NCBI GenBank assembly: GCA_030063045.1
Contig: JAQSEB010000032.1
Location: forward strand, 1,364,001 to 1,428,000
Direction of reading: 5' to 3'
Source: Pratylenchus scribneri
Lineage: Eukaryota > Nematoda > Chromadorea > Rhabditida > Pratylenchidae
DNA: 64,000 bases
The position numbers and the translations under genes were made by a program. The notes under the pieces are model-generated. The model was not told the DNA's origin and searched no databases. It saw only the letters and a list, made by a program, of their open reading frames with translations. Of the stretch, positions 10,578 to 23,400 are shown in pieces. Every line of letters starts with the position of its first letter. Position 1 is the first letter of the stretch.

Positions 10578-13500
10578 ATGTCCTCTGCTTCAAGTTTAAG
10601 CCTTTCACCTCCACCGGAAGAACGTGGAAATAATAATTATTATGGCCGATCAAGACGGCAAAATGTCGATTACGGTGTGCGAAATCAATTAATCTCCCAG
10701 CTGAATCGCCGTGAATTATATGGATTGGATGTGTACCGATGGGAGGACGACGATTTATGTAAAATTATTTAATAAATTAAAATGAATAAATTAAATAAAC
10801 AAATTAAATATAAATAAATAAATAAATTCAATAAATAAACTAATTAAATAAATAATTTAAAATTGAATTAAATAATTAAATTTACTAAATTAATTTTAAT
10901 GCTATTTTCAGCTTTACGCCATGCAGCTTCAAATGCTCGATTGCCTTATGACCGAATGACATTAAAAGAATTGGAAATATTCGCAGAAATGGCTCGTTCC
11001 CAAGCCAGCATCAACCTCTTCCTCTATTTACGAAATCGTATTTTGGTGCTTTGGCAATTGGATCCATTAATTGAATTAACTGTTGAAGCAATTCAAAAGG
11101 AAATTCCGGAGCCATACAATAGTAAAATTAATTATTTAAAATTAATTATTTAAAATTTATAAATTAATATTATTTAAGGTGATTACGAACTGGTCAGGGG
11201 CGTACACAATTATTTACAACGATATGGATATATCAATTTTGGAGTATTTTTGCGATTATCAAGTTAGTTAAACCGAAATATTTAATGGGAAAGATTTAAT
11301 TTGTTAAAACTAGAGACCGGCAAAATGCCTTTTGCCGGATTCCGGACCGGATTTTTTTTCCAAAATTTTTGCCGGATCGGATCCGGCCGGATAATCCGGC
11401 AAAAATCCGGCATCCGGATAATCCCGCAAATCCGGCAAAATCCGGTCCGGTGCCGGTCTCTAGTTAAAACATTGAAAATTTTGAAAAGAATTTTATTATA
11501 ATCAAAAAATCTCGTCAAGATGCAACACTTGATTATGTTTTGGTATTTGGTTTGAGTTTAAACCGTTTATAATACCATTTAATTTTGACACCAAACCATG
11601 ACAAATTATATACCATTCCATCGGACAGCCCAATTCAATGTTTGCGTAACATTAAATTAAACAATTAAATTGATTAGGGTTTATAAAGAAGATTTAAACA
11701 TTAAACTAAAAACGACATTTTTAGCTTAGTGGGTTAGTGCTTTTTCGTAAAATTTAAGTCCCGGGTTCGAACCCTCTCCGAGGCACATATTTTTTTATTG
11801 AACTTGTTTGTCATTTTTATCCGTTTTATGCATTATATTATGCAAATCTAGGCCAAAAACATTATTTAAACAAAAAAGTGGTACCCGAATTCTCTAGTTT
11901 TCGATGCGTCTTGAATATTCTACTTAATTATATAATTTTTATTATTATTTAGATAATATATTGGATAAACCGTATAAAATTGTGGTTATTGGGGCCGGGG
12001 CATCCGGTTTGGCTGCGGCACGTCAACTTAAATTCTTCGGCTTTGATGTGACCATTTTGGAAGGAAGGGTAAATTAATTTATTCATTTTATTATTTTTTA
12101 TAATATAATTTAAGCCACGAATTGGTGGCAGAGTTTACACAATTCGTCAACATGGATATCCGGCGGCCGATTCCGGAGGAATGATCATAAATGGAATCAG
12201 TAAATATTTTTAAAATTTATTAAATTGGAAAGAAAATCTTTATAAATTTAATTTAAAAATTGAATATTTTTAAATTTTATTATAAAATTTGAATATTTAT
12301 TTATTAATTTAATTTATTAAAATCTTTAAAATTTATTAAAAAATATTAATGGCCTTATTAATTGCGTTAGAATTTTTTTATTTCAGTTGGCAACCCTATT
12401 ATCACTTTGGTGCAACAAAATCTCTGCAATATTGTCAGGTAGGGAATTTGGCAATTTCTAGCAATTATTTGTAATCCAGCCTAACTGATCTTGAATCTAT
12501 TGGCCTAAATTTGAGATTTTTAATGCTTAACTTTATCACTTTAGCCCTATGCTCCGGTAATAACCTTACTCTAAGTTAGCTTTTATAAAATCAAAAAAAA
12601 AAAAAACATAGATCAATTAAGTTAAACTTTAAATCATTTTTAAATCAATTTTTATGGAAATATTTATAAATTAATTCTAATCTCTCAATTTGTCAAGGAT
12701 GAACAACAAATGTGCAATTTATGATGTACAAGAAAAATATCAAGGACAAGGAAAAATGGTGGAAGCTCGAAAAGATGATATGATGTAATTTATTTAATAA
12801 TTATTAATTAATATTTAAATTTACAGCCAAAAATCATTTAATCGAGTTTTGAGCACAATTTCCTATATTGTCCATGGATTGGGAATCACCGAAATTGGAG
12901 GCGATGAAAATGGGAAAGGAGCCAGAAAAATTAGTTTGGGAGAAGCATTTCAACTCATTTTAGAGTAATTTTATGAATTATTTTTTTAGTTAATTATTCA
13001 TCATTTTTAGCCAACATGAATTGAGGGTTCAAACAAGAAGATTTAATTATTGGAAAAAATATGAATTATTATGCAATAAATTGAAAGCAGCAATTGATAG
13101 GGTAAAACAGAGGGGGAAAATATCAAATTTTATTTTTTTAGACTAAAATTTGCCGAAGGGCAATTGGTGATTGTTTGGAACAAATTCGCAAAAATGGAAT
13201 CCCGAATTTGGCAGAGGCAACGCCAGAAATGGTACGGGAATTTTTGTGAAAATATTTTAATTGTTTTCAGTTATCAATAAATTTTGACGATTCTGTGCCA
13301 AAAGAAGAATTCAATCAAAAAATTGCAATTCGATGCCTTCGAAAATGTTTACAAATTGCCTTAAAAGTGGGTGGATTTTCATATAAATTTAATTCAATAT
13401 TTCGCGAAAAAGTTTTACAATTTAAGTCAATTTGGCTATTAGGCTTTAAATAATCCAATTTTGCACGAAAATTTATTAATATAATTTAACTGTTAATTAA

Positions 13501-16500
13501 TTAATATCCTTTAAATTCAGGAATTCGAGGAAGCGGACCAAGAAAGGAAGGACATTGAAAACATTTTGAGTGAATACAAAAATATGGAGCCAAGGTGGGA
13601 TATTCTCCTGCATCTTTTTAATGTGAATTCCTCTCATTTAGCCATGTTTTCATGAACAATGTCGACAAAAGAATTTTGGATTTCCATTTAGTAAATTTTA
13701 TTTAATTTTAATTAATTATCCAATTTTTTATTTATTTTTAATTAAAATTTTAATTTTTCAGGCCAATCTTGAATACGCTATTGGTGGACCACTTAGCTCA
13801 GTGGCACTGAAGGATTGGGACCAGGATGATCCATTCGGATTCGCCGGCTCTCATTTGACAGGTGGGAAAAATTATAATTTGAATTTTTTAAATTTTATTC
13901 AATAAAATTAAAATTTAAAGAATCGTTCGAAATATATTTTTGTAATTTTAATATTGAATCGAAAAATATTTGGTCCATTAATTCTTGAAATAATGTTTTG
14001 TGATTTTGATGTGAATTTGTGTACAATTTGAATATGTAAATGTGTGTTTGTGGCATGAATATACCCGTCTTTGGTTGATTTTGATGGTTTTAAATTGGGC
14101 AACAATTTGATTTTTTTTGTGTTGAAAGTCTGTGGAGTTTACAAAATGAGTAGGGAGCGGATTTTTAAAATTTATCAGATTTAATGAGATTTGAGCATTT
14201 ATTCAATTTTCTGACGTAATTGCAATTTTTGCGATCTGAAAATCCGCTCCCAAAAAATGAGAATACAATTTTACCACGTTTTATATTGAGTAACTGACTG
14301 GCATGGAAGTGTTTGGAAATGAGAGAAAAAATTGCAAAATGAGAATTGGGATGGAAAAGGCAAAATAGAAAATGTGAAAAATGTTGCTTAAGAGCACTTC
14401 ATGATTTATTGGGGCCTATTTTGGGGTTAGACAAAATCACTTGGAGCCGGCGGAATTTGTCCATATTCCGAATAAATATGCGATTGTGATGTTTCACTGC
14501 TGGGTGACGGATATCTGATCGGTGGGATGTCGCGTAGAAGCCTCTTCAAATCCTCCCAAAATTGGGGGCTATCTCTTCGTAAATATCCATCCCTGAGGAT
14601 GATTGACCCAATTTCAATTGGCAAATTGGCCAAATCCGTTTCATCCATGTCGTAGCCAACAATGAAGAGGATTCGCCTCGATTCATTCTGCTTTTTGTCC
14701 AGTTTGATGCTGCTCGTCAACTGTGGTCTATTCCAATCCAATCGCATGAATTCCCTGGACAAATACACAACCAGCATTCGGCTTTCTCCAATCAGCTTGA
14801 TCAGCTCATTGCTGATATAGACCGGGTCCTCTCGATAATATCCGCATTGATGGAGGTAGCAAAGAATGTAGCCGTAATTGAATTCCAAAGATCTGAAAAT
14901 ATAAAATTAAAATAATAAAATGGATAGAAATTAATTTCACTAACTTTTCATGTCGAAAAATCAAAATTTTTCGGCGGCCTTAAACTTGGCCAAATTGGGC
15001 TCATTTTAAGCCCTCTCCTACCTTAAGATTAACCCCAATCAAAAATGGCCATATAATATGGGCCAAGCAAAATGTTTATTTTTCGAAAATTCAACGATTT
15101 TTACCAGTAAATTTCTCTACTAAAAATGAATGCACCTGCAAAACTCCATGATAGCTTTCTCATCATTCTTCGTATAGCATATGAAAATGTCGCATTCATT
15201 CGGCAGAACATGTTGACTGCTTAATTCCGTCGGAATTGGACTTCCTCCGTTCACTGTCGGTGAATGAGTTGATGAGAGGGAATTGTTGTTGGTTGGAAGC
15301 AGTAATCCATTTTTCTCCTCTTGATTTCGTCCTTTTTCCTTCACATTTGTGAACCATTGTGGTCGAAAAGCGAACATCAACAAAATTGGGATGATCAGAA
15401 GGAGAATGGCCATAAGGAATGCGAACATCAATGTGTCATAGGGACCACCGAATCCAAAAATTCCATTGGTTTGAGCAACACAAATTGTTCTATAAATATT
15501 CGATAAATTCACTAATTAGGCACAAATGCCAACCTATTTTCATCGCTCAAAAATTCCAACATTAGCATTGTGAAAAGGTCATCGCCCTCATTTGGCAATC
15601 GCAATGAGAGGACAGTTGTGTCATTGGTTTTTTGTGCCCGAGTCACATTCTCCACGCATTTTAGCCATTCCGAATCCAATACACGCCATCGATTCCGGGC
15701 CAACCAATGTGGAATATCAAAACGTCCATTTGGGTAGCAATCACATCGAAACGGGTTTCCAGCCAAAGTTATTTTCCGTAATTGATCACCCGAAGCATTC
15801 TTTAAATTTAATTTTAAAAAAATAAATTTGAAATAAAATATACCCTCAAATATGTTGGCAATTCCTCGAGCAAATTCCCCTCCAAATGTAATTCCTCCAA
15901 ACGAGGTATCATTTCAAGGAGGTTGACATTTTTATTCCGGATTCGATTGTTTGCCAAATTCAACCGTCTTATATTTTGGATTGAGAAGCCTTCATCCCCA
16001 TTGATTTGTTCCAATTGATTATTTGCCAAATGAAGAGACTGAAAAATATATAAAATAAATTTTAAATTAAATCAAAAATTAATATTTTTAATTAAATATA
16101 TTATTTTATAAATTAATTTTTAAATATTTTTTCAGTGAAAGAAGGAATGAGTTCAGTAATGGAGCGACTCTCAAATGAATTGAAGATTGAATTGAATTCA
16201 GTGGTCAATTCCATCGAATACAACAATAAAGGAATCTCCGTAAAATACATAAAACAAGAAACTCATCAAGAAACAACTAAAACTGAAATCCACACGTTAA
16301 AGGTGACCAAAATATTATTAATCAAATACCAAATAATTAATTTGTTTAATTTAGGCGGATGCTGTCCTTTGCACAGTTCCTTTGGGTGTTCTAAAAAAGT
16401 CGCCATTTTTATCCGAAGCCGATGAACCAGATTCGGGTGCAATTCGCTTTCAACCCTCATTGCCTGGTCCAAACATAATATTTAATAATTAATTAAACAT

Positions 16501-17493
16501 TTTTTCAGCCTGGAAACGGGAGGCAATCGCCAGACTTGGCTTCGGCAATCTCAATAAACTAATCCTTTTCTTCGAAAAACCCTTTTGGGACGTCAACAAA
16601 TCCTCTTTTGGACGGCTAAATGATACATCGTGAGTTTTTTATTGGTGGGAAATTAAAGGGTTTTATTTGGTTGGGTTATATGAAAAATTTCCTTATCTTT
16701 AAAATTCCTTAATAAATATTTTAGCACTGCACGAGGTGAATTATTTCTCTTCTTCACAAACGGCGATTTGCCAATTCTGATTGGATTATTTGCCGGTGAA
16801 GCTGCAGCCGTCACAAGTCAATTAGAAGAGGAAATCATTGTACAGAGAGGAATGAAGGCATTGCATTCCATTTTTGGCAACATTTGCCCTGCAAAGGTGA
16901 ACGAAAACGTAACAAATTTTAATTCATTTTCCATTGTTTTAGCCAAAACATCACATAATAACTCGCTGGCATATGGACCGATTTTCACGCGGCTGCTACA
17001 GCTATATGAGTGCCAATTCCGTTGGTATGTTTAGAGGGGGGGATAAAACAGTTCATCAATTTATTTTACATTTTCAGCCGAAGACTATGATCTCCTCGCC
17101 AAGCCAATTCACCCAAATGAAAATGAATCGACCATTCCGCGTGTCTTCTTTGCCGGCGAACACACAAATCGCCAATATCCTTCATCCGTTCATGGCGCAT
17201 TCCTTTCTGGTCTTCGAGAAGCTGCTCGAATTGCCGAGTATTTGATTTCAGCCTCATTTGAATATATTTCCGCATTTTTTTTCAGCACATTTATTGGCAA
17301 ATTGTCTTTTTCTGGCCAAGAAATATGTCAAGAAGAGGTCGAATTGGCCATGAATTACAATGAACATTTGAATATTAGGGAAATGGCCGCCGGATCAAGT
17401 CGAAATCATCAACAACAAAATGGACGACAAAACTTTAATGCAGAAGAAACGAATAATTCATCGGACAATGATGACATTGAGATGTTGGAATGA
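10578..17493 (+). CDS. lsd1: lysine-specific histone demethylase LSD1/KDM1A (SPR-5/LSD-1 type)
   Basis: FAD-dependent nuclear demethylase of H3K4me1/2. Exons: 10578-10758, 10912-11121, 11179-11262, 11953-12068, 12115-12199, 12387-12438, 12698-12784, 12827-12964, 13011-13101, 13142-13231, 13271-13366, 13521-13594, 13642-13690, 13762-13861, 16136-16302, 16355-16466, 16509-16629, 16725-16896, 16943-17024, 17078-17237 and 17286-17493 (824 aa; sum divisible by 3). SWIRM domain about residues 50-158; FAD motif [16 protein letters not shown] about 167; a long helical Tower insert about 318-450; then [18 protein letters not shown]. The catalytic lysine lies in [10 protein letters not shown] and the C-terminal FAD motif is [14 protein letters not shown]. 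Splicing the 48 bp intron 17238-17285 gives IADTFIGKL like the human IADQFLGAM. The intron 13862-16135 contains the last tol-1 exons on the other strand. Confidence 0.95.
11310..11463. mobile_element. 154 bp inverted-repeat element (MITE-like) in lsd1 intron
   Basis: Ends are perfect inverted repeats CTAGAGACCGGCA...TGCCGGTCTCTAG, flanked on both sides by TTAAAA (11304-11309 and 11464-11469), a likely target-site duplication. The interior is filled with degenerate CCGGATAATCCGG/GCCGGAT words, far more GC-rich than the surrounding intron, and could fold on itself. It has no coding capacity beyond spurious frames. Confidence 0.75.
11716..11790 (+). repeat. tRNA-like / SINE-like fragment in lsd1 intron
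   Basis: A-box-like TTTAGCTTAGTGGGTTAG and B box GGGTTCGAACCCTCTCC spaced as in a tRNA, followed by CGAGGCA and then a T-rich tail. The acceptor stem does not pair. It matches the minus-strand fragment at 3013-3098 in both boxes. Confidence 0.55.
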
Positions 17494-20400
17494 AGTGGAT
17501 GGAGGAGAAATCAAAACAAATTTTTGGATTTTACTTTTGCATTTTTTACTTTTTTATTTGTAAAAATTTAAAATATGAAGTATTCTTTCAGCCTTTTTCT
17601 ACATCAAATTCTCCTTTTTATGCCTGAGAGGCAATTGGTGAAGGATAAGAGAGAAAAGGCTCCCTTTCCCTTCTATTGGTACAGTAATCATCACTCTTTG
17701 GAAAAAGAAAAGGCCCCCTTTGCCCTTTCCCTTCTATTGGTACAGTAATCATCACTCTTTGGAAAAAGAAAAGGGCTCCCTTCAATTGGTACAGTAATCA
17801 TCACTCTTTGGAAAAGAAAGGGCTCCCTTTTCCTATGCAAGATGCAACAAAGGAGGCCGCCATTCCTATTACAGTATGCAATTTCCCTTTTCAATCATTG
17901 CATTCCTCGAGGGAATTTTTATTTTAAGTATTAATAATAATTTTAATTTAATTTAACAATAATTTAAATGAAATTTCCTCACCTTTAAATTAATCAGCGT
18001 GTTGAATGCTTTTGGCTGAATCTTTTTGACTTTTGATGAATTGATGTGCAATTCAATGAGTCGATCTCTGCCGGCAAAAACATTTTCCCTTAGCAAAGGC
18101 AAATTCAAGTCGGAAAGGAGAATATGTGAAGCCATCATTGGCAACAATTCAAGCTGATCATTGCTACTGCTGCCACCTTCATTTTCGCCACCGCCAATCC
18201 GTCCCTTGCATTTGACCACATTTGTGATGGAATGCAAATCACGGAAACATTCACAGCCTTTTGGGCATTTTGATTTACAGTCGCAGTCACGGAAGAAGCA
18301 ACAAACGCATCCGGCCTCACAGAATTGGGTGTAAGGACACAGGAAATCGGTGGCCTTAAAAAGATGAAATTAGTAGGGTTATTTTGTTATTTCGGGAGAC
18401 CTCCGTTTCAATGATTGCCTTTCGCTTCCCATTCAACGGGGTCAAACAATCCACTTCACGAATGTCTTGAACACCACCTCCGCCAGTTGTTGTTGTTGAA
18501 TTTGCCACTCTCCATGGGATGCTCGCATTCAGCAGCCATCCCATTTCACAATTGCATTCTAGTGAATTCCCTGAAATATATTAACAGAATTAAATTATTG
18601 AGAATAATGGAAATAATTCTTGTTTTTCGGAAAAATGAAATTTTTCAGTAAAATTATAAATATTACTTATTTAATTTAAAAATTTTTTGAATTAATTTCT
18701 AGAGGACATTTATTGCATTATTAAATCGCATATCACTTCCCAAAATTGGCTATTGTCTCGCCCAGTTATGACCAATGACCAAAAGTAAGAGCCAGGTACC
18801 GGATTGGCAATAAAAGAATTCCCATTCAACTCACCGGCAATCCACATTCGCCCAAATGGGGCATTTGCCTCGATTGCCACTTCGTATAATTCCCTTGGAA
18901 TTGTGCGCAATCGATTCGAACGAAGATTGACCGATTTGAATTGGCCCATTCCATGGAAAGTGTTATTGGCCAATGTGGCCAATTCATTTTCACTCACATC
19001 CAATTCCTCCAATCCAAGTGGCAGGGAATCAGCCGAAAGACGTCCAATTCGATTTCTTTTCAACTGAAAATGGCCTTATATTTTTATTATTAAAGGGAAA
19101 ATTTGCCTCAAGTTTTCTCAATTTTCTTGCGCCAATTCCTTCCTCTCCATCCTCAAATCCATCCAAAGTGCCAATTCGTTCAATTCGATTCCAATTTGCA
19201 GAAATTTCCAACAATTCTGGCGGAAATTGTGTCCAATTCAACTGCAAAAAATTTCAATCATTTTAATTTATTTCGCCGAAAAAGAGAACATTCGGTTCGG
19301 CTATTTCAGTATCCTGGGCCATTCTTTTGGCCAAAACTCAACAAGGAAGTAATCAATTTAGGAAGGCGATATACCATTCGAAAGCCATAAAAGTTCTCTT
19401 AAAAGTGGCTTAATTAATTTTTGAAAATTTAAATCAACTTCTAAAATAATCGGCTTTTTCTCGAAAAATCCTGATTTATTAAACTTAAAGGCATATAATT
19501 TTTATATTTGCTAGATTTCATGAAATTAAACAAAGCCAAAATATAGAGGACATTTTAGGATTTCGAATGGTCTATCCCCTTCCCTACTTGGCTGTTGCCT
19601 CTCTGAGCTATAGCCAAAAGAATGGCTCAAGTACAGAATGGAATACTGTAACAGTAACCCTTTATCATTTTCTCACTTCTTCCAATGCATTGCCCGTCAA
19701 ATTCACAGTCCTCAATGTTTTCAAAAGAGTCAAAGATGGTCCAAGATTGGTGAGTTGATTTTGTGCCAAATCGATCCTCTTTAATTTTGGGCATTTCTCA
19801 AATGCGTCCGGACTGATTGTTTGAATTCGATTGGCCCTGAGGCTCAATTCCTGCAAATGGTCGCATTCCATGAACACAAAACTTTCCACTGATTCCAGTG
19901 CATTTTGACTAAGATCCAATCTGGCCAAATGTGGCAATTTGTTCAGTACAAATTTGTAGGCTTTTCTTTAAAATGAAAAAATATAAATTAGTTTTTAAAG
20001 TTAATTTACGAAATTTTATTGCCCGAAAGATCCATTCGCCGCACTCGAGTCAATCGGCCAACGGCCATTGGTAATTCAGTCAATTCATTTTGATTCTGAA
20101 AAAAATATAAAATTAAAAATTGGAAATATTTCATTTGTGTAAAAAAAGATTGTAGGGGTTCGGAAATTTATCTTACTTAGACTCGCAAACCTTAAATTCA
20201 ATCTAGATTATTTCCTCCTGTTTTGTGTTTTCGCTTAGAATAATTCCGCCTGTTTTGTGTTTTCGCTTAGAATAATTCCGCCTGTTTTGTGTTTTCGCTT
20301 AGAATAATTCCTCCTGTTTTGTGTTTTCGCTTAGAATAATTCCGCCTGTTTGTGTTTTCGCTTAGAATAATTCCGCCTGTTTTGTATTTTCGCTTAGAAT

Positions 20401-23400
20401 AATTCCGCCTGTTTTGTGTTTTCGCTTAGAATAATTCCGCCTGTTTGTGTTTTCGCTTAGAATAATTCCGCCTGTTTTGTGTTTTCGCTTAGAATAATTC
20501 AGCCTGGTTAATATTTTCGCTTAGAATAATTCCGCCTGTTTGTGTTTTCGCTTAGAATAATTCCGCCTGTTTGTGTTTTCGCTTAGAATAATTCCGCCTG
20601 TTTGTGTTTTTGCTTAGAATAATTCCGCCTGTTTTGTGTTTTCGCTTAGAATAATTCCGCCTGTTTGTGTTTTCGCTTAGAATAATTCCGCCTGTTTGTG
20701 TTTTCGCTTAGAATAATTCCGCCTGTTTGTGTCTTCGCTTAGAATAATTCCGCCTGTTTGTGTTTTCGCTTAGAATAATTCCGCCTGTTTGTGTTTTCGC
20801 TTAGAATAATTCCGCCTGTTTGTGTTTTCGCTTAGAATAATTCCGCCTGTTTGTGTTTTCGCTTAGAATAATTCCGCCTGTTTGTGTTTTCGCTTAGAAT
20901 AATTCCGCCTGGTTAATATTTTCGCTTAGAATAATTCCGCCTGTTTGTATTTTCGCTTAAAATAATTCCGCCTGTTTGTATTTTCGCTTAAAATAATTCC
21001 GCCTGTTTTGTGTTTTCGCTTAGAATAATTCCTCCTGTTTTGTGTTTTCGCTTAGAATAATTCCGCCTGTTTTGTGTTTTCGCTTAGAATAATTCCGCCT
21101 GTTTGTGTTTTCGCTTAGAATAATTCCGCCTGTTTGTGTTTTCGCTTAGAATAATTCCGCCTGTTTGTGTTTTCGCTTAGAATAATTCCGCCTGTTTGTG
21201 TTTTCGCTTAGAATAATTCCGCCTGTTTTGTGTTTTCGCTTAGAATAATTCCTCCTGTTTTGTGTTTTCGCTTAGAATAATTCCGCCTGTTTTGTGTTTT
21301 CGCTTAGAATAATTCCGCCTGTTTGTGTTTTCGCTTAGAATAATTCCGCCTGTTTGTGTTTTCGCTTAGAATAATTCCGCCTGTTTGTGTTTTCGCTTAG
21401 AATAATTCCGCCTGTTTGTGTTTTCGCTTAGAATAATTCCGCCTGTTTTGTATTTTCGCTTAGAATAATTCCGCCTGTTTTGTGTTTTCGCTTAGAATAA
21501 TTCCGCCTGTTTGTGTTTTCGCTTAGAATAATTCCGCCTGTTTTGTGTTTTCGCTTAGAATAATTCAGCCTGGTTAATATTTTCGCTTAGAATAATTCCG
21601 CCTGTTTGTGTTTTCGCTTAGAATAATTCCGCCTGTTTGTGTTTTCGCTTAGAATAATTCCGCCTGTTTGTGTTTTTGCTTAGAATAATTCCGCCTGTTT
21701 TGTGTTTTCGCTTAGAATAATTCCGCCTGTTTGTGTTTTCGCTTAGAATAATTCCGCCTGTTTGTGTTTTCGCTTAGAATAATTCCGCCTGTTTGTGTTT
21801 TCGCTTAGAATAATTCCGCCTGTTTGTGTTTTCGCTTAGAATAATTCCGCCTGTTTGTGTTTTCGCTTAGAATAATTCCGCCTGTTTGTGTTTTCGCTTA
21901 GAATAATTCCGCCTGTTTGTGTTTTCGCTTAGAATAATTCCGCCTGTTTGTGTTTTCGCTTAGAATAATTCCGCCTGGTTAATATTTTCGCTTAGAATAA
22001 TTCCGCCTGTTTGTATTTTCGCTTAAAATAATTCCGCCTGTTTGTATTTTCGCTTAAAATAATTCCGCCTGTTTTGTGTTTTCGCTTAGAAAATTTTAAT
22101 TATTTTGGTATTATTATTCTTTTTTATTCTCTATTTCATATTTTTTTGGCAAATTAAATATCGATCCATTTAAAAATATTAAATATTTACCATAATAAGT
22201 GTATGCAAATTTGATGCCAATGTTTGGAAAACTTCCGCATCAATTTTTCCAATGGAATTGTTGGCCAAATTGATCAAGGCCAAATTGGAAAGGCCTTCGA
22301 ATGTGTTGAATTCCAAAGTGAATAACCGATTCGAGGAAATATCCAACTGCAAATTTAATAGAATTATTCATTTTGTCCCAATATAGATTTGCCTCTTGTA
22401 AGGAAGTCAAATTCTGAAGGCTTTCAGCCTCAATTCGGTCAATTTTATTCCCAGCCAATTTCAATGTTTTCAATGAATCCGCCGATTCGGTAAAAATTTC
22501 CAATGGCATTCGTTCAAACAAATTCCAGGACAAATCCAATTGTTCAATGGCGGAACTTTGCAAACTCTAAACAATAATGGAAAATAATTCATTTTTTTTC
22601 AAGAATTATTTTACAATTTTTGCTTGTCCAATTTCATTTCCACTCAAATTTAGTCGTGTCAATCCGGCCAATTGGGCAATGGAATCAGGAATTTGTTGAA
22701 AATGATTGGAGGCAGCATCCAAATGGATGAGTCCTTCGGGAAGGCCGGAGGGCACATCCGAAAGGCGATTGGAGGAAATGTCCAAATGCTGGAGCAGAGG
22801 GACTGGGCCAGAACGGAAAGCATCCGGCTGGATCTGGAAATGGATGAAAGGTGGATGAATTGTTAAATTTTGGGACACAATTGTTTGGATGACATTGCTT
22901 ATAAACTTCCAACCCATCTTAATGGTCTAATTTACTCCAAAACTTGAGTTATATTCCAAAATTTGATTAAAAACAATTTTGGGAGTGCCAACTTGTCGCC
23001 GTTTATAATAATTGATCCAGGAATGAACGAATTTTGATAATTTTATAATTAAATTAAAAAGCTTATTGCTGGCTATCAAATAATATTAATTTTATTTAAA
23101 TTGGTTCAGTATTGATGAAAATGTGCCAAAAAAAAATAATGGAAAATTTCGCTAATCCATAGTAAAGGTCATTTTAAATTGTTTTTGAGTAAAAGTTCAT
23201 CAATTCCGAACCAATTAAATAAAATTTCTATCACTGGATAGCCAAAAGTCTGCTCTTTAATTTATTAACAAAAATGTTAAAATTAATTCTGTCCTTAAAG
23301 TATTAGCGGCAAATTGGCCAAAGGAAGTTGAATTCATTCATCTGAACCATATTTGCAAAATTTCATGGTCAAAAAATTTTGTAAATGCTTCAAATTTAAG

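Noticed and set aside
20205..22092. Regular 31-32 bp repeats that could suggest a CRISPR array
   Set aside because: Units are directly head-to-tail with no unique spacers, and the locus is a eukaryotic intron; it is a minisatellite.
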